This document shows, one piece after another, positions 55,469 to 64,000 of a DNA stretch of 64,000 nt (within the stretch, counting starts at the first letter, position 1; the number at the start of each line of letters is the position of its first letter). Where the stretch lies: NCBI GenBank assembly GCA_963920575.1, contig OY986973.1, positions 4,443,054-4,507,053 on the forward strand, read 5' to 3'. The translations under genes and the position numbers were made by a program. Source of the stretch: Narthecium ossifragum. Its lineage: Eukaryota > Streptophyta > Magnoliopsida > Dioscoreales > Nartheciaceae. The notes beneath the pieces were generated by a model, which was given only the letters and a program-made list of their open reading frames with translations, had not been told where the DNA came from and did not search any database.

Positions 55469-56459
55469 TAAACCCAGTTAGAGAAGCCAATCAGTTAAGC
55501 CCACTGCACAAGGAGCTAGAAGAGTTGTGGGCTTTTTTTTGAGAGAGTAGTCTAAAAATGATGGAGAAATGGGCTCTTTAGATCCAAAGCTACGATGGAT
55601 AAAAGGCAGTGACTTGTTTACTGAGAGGTGAACAGAAATATGGAAGAGAGGAGAAGAGAGGCAAGAGATTCACCCAGGTATATAGTGGCTTTATATGGTG
55701 ACCAAATGGAGTGCTAAATGAGTGCTTTGGATTCTTAAAGCATGAAAAACCCCACCAGCGCGTGTGAGAAATATAGAACCGCGAGCGAGCCAGTCATTCG
55801 TGCGTAAAAGAGAACAAAGAAGTCCTCAGCTAGCAAAGTTTTTGAGACACTAGAGCTGTTTACCATGTTACAGCGAGCAGCGATAACGATGAACTATTTC
55901 CTGCCACGTACCCAATGCGTCAATGGGGTCCATAAAATGGGCCGGTGCTTCTATGAGTCTAGTGGTTTGTTTGGTGATCAGGTGGGTTGGGTCGCATATG
56001 GTACGTCGAAAAAACTGGTATGCACAATGCATGTGATATTTCTTTTAACACAATTATTCTGTGTGCAGGGCCCGGATAACGTCGAAGCAAAGCAGTAGGT
56101 TCCCAGAAATTTCGAAAGCTGGAAGGACGTACCTTAACCTGATGCTGAAACAGTGTTTACATGCATGCCATACAGTGATGCGTACAGACGTACGTCGGAA
56201 CTATATCTTTGTTGTCTTTCTATCGGGTAAAATAGTTTTCGATCGGTAACTTTGACTAGTACATAATCCGTTACCTTATAAAATAAAATTATATCTTTTG
56301 ATATCTTAATGTTTTGAAAATACGCATAATAATGATGTTAAAACTCCGGCACCGTTGCATGTGATATTGGCAAGATTAATTCTACTGATTTTGATTTTTA
56401 TAGACGAATAAGTTTTTAACAAGTGGTGGGAATCACGGACTGTCTTCTTATTTTACGGG
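55469..56459. other. Upstream region of the CCX gene and spacer
   Basis: The stretch at 55470-55680 includes GA-rich leader-like sequence. No gene recognised; open frames at 55865-56249 lack motifs. Confidence 0.35.
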
Positions 56460-56715
56460 TAACATATCGCATGTTATTCAAAAAATTTAAAATATAATTT
56501 ATCTATCGTATAAGATCATGTTTTATGAGTCATGACTTAACTGATTCGTGTACTTTCTCACATTTGATAGTCGAGTCATAGATAAAAGAGATAGGACACA
56601 CGTACTAGTTGAGTCATAAATAGAAGACAGTAAAGATGGGTGGTTAGGGACGGTGAAGATGGGTGGTTATCCATGTGACAGGTGGCAGGAGCCCATCCAG
56701 TCGTATATATCTAGG
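56460..56715. repeat. Dispersed repeat, second copy
   Basis: Partner of 47150-47370. It also has an internal near-repeat AAGATGGGTGGTTA (twice, about 56633 and 56657). Confidence 0.4.
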
Positions 56716-56973
56716 AGTTGAGTTATCACGTGAGTATCCAAATAGTATATCCTTGGGAGTGTTTCCATCAAGTGGGTTTGAGTGCTTCGAGAAATTATTA
56801 CTGAGTAACGGCGGATAAGTTATCTGAGAAGATTCACCCGCCGGCTTGCTTGATCAAGAGCTTGATCCATTTTTTTTTTTATAAATGAACTGGCCCAGCC
56901 AAGTCTAATTATCCGCATCATTTGTGCATTTCTTTGTGCTGCCAAACTGCTGACACACAGCTTCTAGCCTTGA

Positions 56974-59113
56974 ACCAAGATTGATACCAAACTGGCGGCT
57001 AGTCTTAGACCACCTCCCAGCCTCTCCAAAGTCTCCCTGAAGACCCTCCTCTCCCACCTGAGCCAATGCTCCTCTTGCATCCACTCTCTCCTCCAGCTCC
57101 ATACCAAAATCCTCAAATCACACTACTCCGGAGACCCCTTTCTCCTCACCCGCCTCGCCCATGCATACCTCTCCGCCAACCATTTAGCCCCGGCGAAGCA
57201 AATTCTCCTCAACTTCCCCAAGAACCCACCTTTGTTCCTCTGGAACGAGACCATTAAAGGGTTCTCTAAAAATGGGCTCTTTAGAGAGTCTGTTGACGTG
57301 TATGATACGATGGTCGGTCGGGGAGTCCGGCCGAACGAGTTCACGTTCACATTCGTGTTGCCGGCTTGTGCCGGCGGACGGTTGGCAATGGAGGGCCGGA
57401 GGGTTCATGAGGATGTGGTGAGGTTCGGGTGCGACAGTAACGTGTTCGTGGCGACGGCGCTGATTGGGATGTATGGGAAGTGTGGGGATGTTCGTCATGC
57501 GAGGGAGGTGTTTGATGGGATGCCCCACCATGGTGCTGCTGGTTTCAATGCCATGATTGCAGGGTAAGCTAGTGATCTTTTTATAGTAGTTGGTATTGTT
57601 TATCCCGTAACATTGCTTTTTCTCTCAAAAAAGTGCAGATTTGATTTGAATTTAGCCGCTATGTAGATCGGATGAGTCCCTGCTAACCAAGCAATTTAGA
57701 TTGGGCGATTACTATTGCTGCAACTATGCATTGCCTTACTAGCATATAAACTTCAATTTCAATCACTGGTGATTAGAATAATAGCTGTTAGATTCTCCAA
57801 CTTTGCTTTATTCAACTCAATTTGAAGACACTTGCCATCATGTATCAATAGTTTGCTCTTGAAGTTTGTTCACTTGAGCTATTAGCTAATTGCATCAGAT
57901 TTTGATACCATTCAGGTACGTGTTGAATGGTGAATTTGATGAGGCCATCGCCATTTTTAATCAGATGGGGACATTGGGAATTCAGTATGATGTGATGACT
58001 ATGGTGAGCGCCATACAAGCTTACGCTTCTCTAGGAGCCCTGCAGCAGGGAAGATGGATCCATGAAAACATTAGGAGGAATCGCATGGAAATTAATGTCC
58101 ATCTGGGGGCAGCTCTCATCAATATGTATGCTAGGTGTGGCAATATTGAGGAAGCAAGGAAAGTCTTTGATGAGATGACAGTGAGAGATTTAGTTACTTG
58201 GACCTCCATCATCTGTGGGTATGGAATGCATGGACTCGCCAAAGATGCAGAGTGTCTCTTTCGTAAGATGTTGGAGTCTGGAATTCAGCCTGATTCTATT
58301 ACATTTGTAGGAATTTTAGCAGGATTTAGTCATAAAGGGATGGTTGATGATGGTGAGAAATATTTCAAGAAAATGATTGATGAATATGGCATCAAACCTG
58401 GTCTTGAACACTACAGTTGCATGGTGGATATGCTTGGCAGAGCAGGAAGACTAGATGAGGCCGAGAAACTTATTGGAACCATGAGAATGGAGCCTGATGC
58501 CGCCGTGTGGGGCGGGTTGTTGAATGCTTGCAAGATCCATGGGAATGTTAAGATGGGCGAGCGAATCGTAGAAGAGGTCTTGAGGGTCGACCCCAGTAAT
58601 GCTGGTTGGTATGTTTTGATGTCTAACATCTATGCAACCACAAGGCAGTGGAATGGAGTTACAAAGATGAGAATGCTAATGAAGGAGAGAAATGTTTCGA
58701 AGCCTCCTGGCTGGAGCTCAATAGAGATCGGGGGGCGGAGACACAGTTTCCTAGCATTCGACCAGTCCCACCCGAGATCGGATGAGATATACAACTTTAT
58801 AAAGGACCTTGAGGAGAGGATGCACTTGGAGGGATACGTGACAGAAACGAAATGTGTATTGGTGAATTTGGATGAGGGTGCAAAAGAAGGAATGCTATGT
58901 GGGCATAGTGAGAGATTGGCAATTGCTTTCGGAATTCTAAGCGCAAAGGAAGGGGAAGTTCTGAGGGTGATTAAGAACCTAAGGGTGTGTGTGGATTGTC
59001 ATAATGCAACAAAGTTTATATCTAAGATTGCGAAGAGGGAAATCATAGTCAGAGATACAAAAAGGTTCCACCATTTCAGAGATGGGGCGTGCTCTTGTGG
59101 AGATTATTGGTGA
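56974..59113 (+). CDS. PPR protein of the PLS-DYW class, about 595 codons, start not visible
   Basis: Exon 1 runs to 57563, the intron is 57564-57915 (GT-AG), and exon 2 is 57916-59113. The frame is open from 56974, just after a TGA, but has no ATG before the PPR repeats (LKTLLSHLSQCSSCIHSLLQ). Repeats follow in series (FLWNETIKGFSKNGLFRESV, NVFVATALIGMYGKCGDVRH, DLVTWTSIICGYGMHGLAKD), then E motifs and a complete DYW domain: the deaminase HxE in GHSERLAIAFGI, the zinc motif CVDCH, and the terminal CSCGDYW. Such proteins bind organelle RNA and carry out C-to-U editing in plastids or mitochondria. Either an upstream exon supplies the start and targeting peptide, or the start has been lost. Confidence 0.85.
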
Positions 59114-60317
59114 ATTTGACAGGCATTGGTGTAAGCTAAGTAGCATAGAATTTTGTCACATGCCACTTATTTGATGGCTATGCTGTTATCATATTGCTCG
59201 TGAAGATTGGATACATTTGGCGATTTGCTCCAGAATATTTGTCCATCAAGCTGTTAAAATGCAAGAGGAAGGAGTTTTGTTGTACTTGTGAAATTGATGG
59301 AATAAGGCATCTTCACCAGTAATTAAAGGTTTGTTGATTGTGAACATCAAGCTTACATTCTTTTTTCTGGAACTTAATTGATTTACTTTTTCGTATAATG
59401 CTTGTTTCTAGGAGTTCTTCTCAGTATCACATCCAAGCGAATTCGTGGATGATGATTGAAGCACAGGAGAGGAAGCATCATCCTTCTTGAAGAAGAGATA
59501 CAAATAACATCAAACTCGTGAAGTTCTAGGACTTCTTTATCCTGTTTCCAGAGGAACCACAGCTGGATATGAATAATGATCAGATTTGGATTCTCGCATA
59601 TATCCGAAAGAAGGTTCCTTCCATCGAAGCTCACCGTGCTTCCATGGTATGTGGATCGCTAATGTGAATGGAAGCAAACGATACATTGAGACGTGTAACT
59701 CACAAAGCTCACACAAACTAATCCGATACTTTTCGAATTATGTCCGTGTGATAAGAACCTGCAGATTACTTGCATATTGTGCACAGATCTAATTCGTACG
59801 TTATTAATATGTTTGCACTTTCTAACTGCTCTGTTGCCATTCCAGAAGTCGCGTGCATAGTGCCATTGTGTTTTGTAAATGTACAAATTACATAGGCGAA
59901 ACTTTGGTTGTAAACTTGTGCCAATTTTTCATGCTGGTCTGTTTAGATTTTGCAAAGTTTTTGGTTGAAGGCCATATGCGTACAAAGCTATTTGGATTTG
60001 AACATTAAGATCCGAGTCTGTATCCGACAAGCATTTGGAAATATGGATTTTTGCATTCTGATATCATGTACTTTCTCAGAATTGCTCTTTTTGGTATCAT
60101 CAGTTTTGGGATTTGTAATTCGATACCATCAAGTTATAAATTCAGTAGAATTTAGTTCCGACCTTCGACTCCGTTACTATAATTTGACTGGAATGTGAGC
60201 GGTTTTGCACCCGTTTTCCGCCACGGAATGTGATATTCTCCCCCGAGCTATTCTTCCTTGTATGGTACTCTCCCTTGGATAACTTGTTCCTCTGGATGGG
60301 TGGCTGTCGGCCGTCGA
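59114..60317. other. 3' UTR of the PPR gene and spacer
   Basis: Non-coding. Small open frames have no family motif. Confidence 0.35.
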
Positions 60318-60600
60318 TGGCCATCCGTCTTCTCTACGCTCTCCCTCCGCCCCAAGCTCGACCTTTTCCTTTCCATCGGCATCACCCTCTCCTCCCTCCC
60401 CGGCGTACTCTCTTCCTCCCCTACCCTTCTCCTCTGGAGCCTCCACTGCTGCATGCTCCCCAGTTACGCCCTTCTCTAGTCCATCATCAATTCCCAACAC
60501 GAAATCGTCCTCAACGTGATCAACAAGTACCCTCGCCTCCCCATTGTCGACACCCACAAGGTCCTCCTCCCCCGTGTCCAGATCTTGATGAAGTAAAAGA
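60318..60600 (+). pseudogene. mTERF-family gene fragment
   Basis: The frame encodes LSLRPKLDLFLSIGITLSSL and VLSSSPTLLLWSLHCCMLPS, then after a TAG at 60477-60479 continues in the same frame with SIINSQHEIVLNVINKYPRL. The Leu/Pro-rich helical repeat pattern (LxPKLxFFxSxG, LSSxPxLLxxSL) is that of plant mTERF proteins, which bind organellar nucleic acids. Only about 90 residues and no flanking exons are seen. The family call is moderate. Confidence 0.55.
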
Positions 60601-60738
60601 AGAGAAGGTCGAGGGAGCTTTGCTTGCTAGTGGTGAAGGCTGGATTTGAAATGTCTCGGTGTCGACAGGTGACCAGTGAAGCTTCGTTGGCGATGAGGAC
60701 GGTAATGAGATGCCGGCGTCGGGGGAGATGGCGGCGGT

Positions 60739-61320
60739 GCTTGTGATACGATTGAGAGTTCAGCTCAACCTGGGCTAGCCAAACCCACGCCCAAGTATGG
60801 GGCGAGACCCACACGTCGGGTGGACTCAAACGGGACCTACGCGGGATCGGCCCCACCTCTTGGAAGGACTCGGCCATGGACTAGGTCGCATGCAAAGGCC
60901 GGCCACTAGGGAACTCCTTTCCTAGATGGTCTGGTTAGTTATCATAGATTGAGTCAGTTTCCTGGTCTTAGTAGAGTTAATTAAGAGTTTGCTTCTCAGT
61001 TGAGTTTTCTATTTATTTGAGTCCTAATTTTGGTTGAATCAAGTCACTTGCTTATTTAGTTAAGTCCTGGTTATTATGAGTCAGTTTGAGTTGTATTAGG
61101 AAAAGTCTTATTACTTGTTTATTAAGCAAGAGGGTATTCTAGTTTGATTAAAACTCTATCGATGCCTCTATAAAAGGACCTCTATGGCTTGTATTGAAAG
61201 AAGAAGAAGAAGATGAATAAAGTTAGTAGTTAGTAGAGTAAACCCTTGGAGTAGTATAACTTAATTTCCTCAAGTCCACCTGCCACCTTCACACCTCTCT
61301 ACGTCGGGTTACTCTCCACC
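60739..61320 (+). mobile_element. LTR-like segment
   Basis: Starts near TGATACGATTGAGAG. It has a promoter-like CTATAAAAGGACC (about 61170) followed by GAAGAAGAAGAAGATGAATAAAG with an AATAAA polyadenylation signal, an arrangement typical of LTR R/U5 regions. No genes. The end and target duplication were not found. Confidence 0.45.
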
Positions 61321-61479
61321 AGTCGGCCACCACCCATCGTCGTCTACCACTGCCATCCACTGTCCACTTTGCCCACCCTCGGCGTCCTCCGTTGACCGTC
61401 TCCTCTCCTCGACCACCTTCCTTGGTCGGGTTCCCAAGTGCAACCAACTATCCTTAGAGGAGTTGTCATGTATCTCTCG

Positions 61480-61825
61480 ACCTAGCCATAGATTTGGGTA
61501 AGGAGGAGCCGAGACCATACAAGAGACCCGGTACCTGTGCCTATGAGAAGGCTCAATGCATCAGCTTGGCTAGCTGCTGATCCAATCGAGAGGGCTTGGA
61601 GGAAGGGTGACATGGTCGACGAACAGAGGAGGTTGAGGCCAACGAGCTTGGTGCCTAACGGCACCATTGATGGCAGCGAGCTAGGGCCCTTGGGCAGGGT
61701 GAGTGTGCCGGGGGGCGGTGCCAGGAAGGAAGAGAACGCGAGGGTGAAGTCAGAGGCGATACGGTGGAGGACGAGGGTGTCAAGGGACGAGAGGAGAGAG
61801 GGAAAGTGCGACAGTGTTCAACATC
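61480..61825 (-). other. Unrecognised GC-rich, possibly coding remnant split by the solo LTR
   Basis: A minus-strand frame encodes FSSFLAPPPGTLTLPKGPSS and MVPLGTKLVGLNLLCSSTMS. I do not recognise the family. Composition is richer in GC than the surroundings and reads like part of a gene. It continues beyond the solo LTR at 63951-64000. Confidence 0.3.
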
Positions 61826-61830
61826 CTAGG

Positions 61831-63945
61831 TGTCACGCCCCGCCCCGGGATATACCCACCCCGACCACGGGACGCGAGGAAAACCCGTTCTACACTAACA
61901 CAACATAATCAACCTGCTCTCAACCATCACAATTTATACCATAATAAATTCACTACATTCATCCTGACATATAATCAAGCTATGATGCACTACATTATTC
62001 CAAACTTTCAAGATCAATCCCATAAATTCCAGTACTCCAATACATAATTCAAATAATTAATTACAATTCCTTGATTCCGAGTACATGAATCGAATTATTA
62101 CTCAAATCTCATAATCCCAATATCACTACAACTCTCAAATGAATGTAATGAAATAAAATAAATGAATTTAATGCCGAATCCTCCAACGATCTCAAGCTCG
62201 GGTGTCATCACCTGATGAACCTGCAAAAGTAGGGGTGAGCAAAAAGCCCAGTAGGAGACTAACTAACGACATACAATAAACTAACTAATAACCAACATAA
62301 ATAAGTAATGTAATCTGACGCCTAAGTCTTAGTTCAAGGGAAGTCACAACCTAAGCCCAAGCTCACAATCGACCCATCGCTCTCCACCACGGTTCGGGCG
62401 ATGACCCTGCCAACCGTGGGCACATCTCGCTCTCCACCACAGTCCGGGACATTACCCTGCCAACTGTGGGCACAGCTAGACTAGCGTCGACCAACAGACA
62501 TTAGGCTGCCTCCCAATAGCCACTAAGACTAAGGTTCCAAGGAATCAACCAATCCTCGATCAATAACAATTTTAATTTAATAATCATTCTCCTAAAACCC
62601 TGATCGATCACGGGGAGCACGTCCACCCGTCGCCTCGATCGTAAGTTCCTAGACCCGACCCCGGCCTAGACTTATCTAGATCTGAGTTACTCGAAACCTC
62701 GGATTGGTGACTTCCTCAATCACCTCAACCTATTCATGCAGTACACTCTTATACAAGATTTAATTTGAACAAATACAACATTAATAAACGTTCAACAATC
62801 CGAGCAATACAAAATAGTTGGCGTACCAAACATAACCATATTACAATAAGCACATACAACCATGAGCTTCACAAGAGTTATATTCAGCAACATATAAATA
62901 AACAATTTCACACAACATTAATTGCACAACAACACTTAGTCATAGCTGACACATCACACATCACAGACAACCATAAACTTCCATGAGAAGTGATCAACCA
63001 GGAATCAACGTCTAATTAAACAACCTATGCAGTCACCTACACACGAAAAGGAAATCCTACAATTCAAGCAAAATAGTAGAGCACGTATGCTAAGATAACC
63101 ATAATGTAACCATCATATAATTATTAACATGAGTATCACATGAGATATATTTATTCATGCATCATCCATGATATATGTTAGTTATAATAATTAGTTTCAT
63201 GTATGGATCTAGATAGTCCACCTACCTTAAACAACAGAGGAAAGCAACGAGCTCCCCAACCCCCAGATCCAAGTCCACGCAAGGCTACAACCCCTCAGTT
63301 ACCTATATTATCATGTAAGAAAACATCCGGCTAATTAATAGGAATTGTAGCTGGCAACACCAAGTAAGCTTAGCCGTACTACTGCAGCCACACTCATAGA
63401 AGCTGCCAACATAGAAAGAAAGACAGCGAAGAAAGGGAAATAGAAATTGATTACTCATACTAAACTGAAATCAAAAGGGTATGTACAATTGATGCAAGGC
63501 TAGGATCTGCTGAACACGAGAGCCAAACCTAGAGAGAATCAGAACTCCAAAACCCAAGGCCACGAAATAGGAACTCAAAATCGACAGATGATCCAAGAGA
63601 AATCAAACAATGGTCAAAGGAAATCCGTTGGAGGTGATCGCGGTGTGGAGGAGAACACAGCCAAGAAAGAAGGAATAGAGGAAGGAGGTTGCTAACCTCC
63701 AGCTGGTGAAGAACCTCCCCACCGGCAACGTCGATCTCGGCGGTGTCGATCACGGCCGTCGGGCGTCATCTTTCTCTCGCGAATGGCGGCCGGAGAAACG
63801 ATGTGAAGAAGGGGTTTAGGTTAACCCTTAGGTTATAAGATTCTTAGTTATAAGTATTAGGTCTTATTAATGAAGACTTTGCTAAAACCCCCTTCGAAGA
63901 GTGGTATTTGCATATAAGTCCTCCATTTGTATATGGGTCCTCACA
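61831..63945 (-). mobile_element. Solo LTR, 2115 bp, target duplication CTAGG
   Basis: Starts TGTCACGCCCCGCCCCGGG and ends GGGTCCTCACA, flanked by perfect CTAGG (61826-61830 and 63946-63950). The GGGGCGTGACA end (minus strand) is a familiar plant retrotransposon LTR terminus. The interior has words such as GGGGTGAGCAAAAAGCCCAG seen in large plant LTRs. There is no gag or pol. Orientation is inferred from the GTGACA end and is moderate. Confidence 0.8.
62372..62475. repeat. Tandem repeat of about 50 bp inside the solo LTR
   Basis: Two units of CGCTCTCCACCAC(G/A)GT(T/C) CGGG ... CCTGCCAAC(C/T)GTGGGCACA. Confidence 0.8.
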
Positions 63946-64000
63946 CTAGGAGTGAAGGCTGACGATCAGCGCTGGTCGGGGGTATCGACGATGGTGGTCT

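Overview
This window is nuclear DNA from a flowering plant. The evidence is intron-containing protein genes, a chloroplast-targeted NusB-domain gene, a PPR-DYW gene, a cytosolic tRNA-Leu, and plant-type transposons (Sirevirus-like Ty1/copia, L1-type LINE, PIF/Harbinger, MULE). The moderate GC content and abundant LTR debris could fit a non-grass monocot, but the sequence does not settle the species.

Host genes I can support are: an A20/AN1 zinc-finger (stress-associated protein) gene at 5754-6263 (+); tRNA-Leu(CAA) at 7968-8051 (-); a seven-exon NusB-domain gene at 9362-12470 (-), 295 aa; a two-exon GH17 beta-1,3-glucanase with an X8/CBM43 module and a GPI-type tail at 16280-18486 (-), 481 aa; an FCS-like zinc-finger gene or gene copy at 24656-25142 (-) with a frame break; a tandem pair of cation/calcium exchanger genes, one N-terminally truncated (50193-51158, -) and one complete (53777-55468, -); and a PPR-DYW gene at 56974-59113 (+) with no visible in-frame ATG.

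The rest is mostly mobile DNA. From left to right: two relics of an OTU-domain MULE, the second interrupted by an aldo/keto reductase fragment (1-4620); two small MITEs around the tRNA; a Pack-MULE at 12765-14397 with a perfect 9-bp target duplication that carries pieces of two unrelated host genes (a U-box/ARM E3 ligase and a YSL metal transporter); a 1.1-kb fold-back element (14748-15880); a near-complete but decayed PIF/Harbinger element with both transposase and Myb-like genes (19482-24184); a TIR-flanked block that holds the FCS-like zinc-finger gene and a solo LTR with its own target duplication (24214-27080); and a nested set at 27394-44157. In that nested set an L1-type LINE with a 16-bp target duplication is interrupted by two related LTR-like insertions and by a complete 9.7-kb Sirevirus-like copia element (28943-38601, target duplication GTGGG). 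Two more LINE tails, more LTR debris, a 200-bp assembly gap and a 2.1-kb solo LTR (61831-63945, target duplication CTAGG) fill the right half.

The host genes are not an operon or a pathway cluster. The only local relationship among them is the tandem duplication of the exchangers. I found no convincing new enzymatic or defence system. The most unusual structures are the dual-capture Pack-MULE directly upstream of the NusB gene, the FCS-like zinc-finger gene inside inverted repeats, and the palindrome arrays of the Sirevirus, which occur in both LTRs and again inside the element. All coordinates were read by eye. Family assignments come from remembered motifs, not from a database search.
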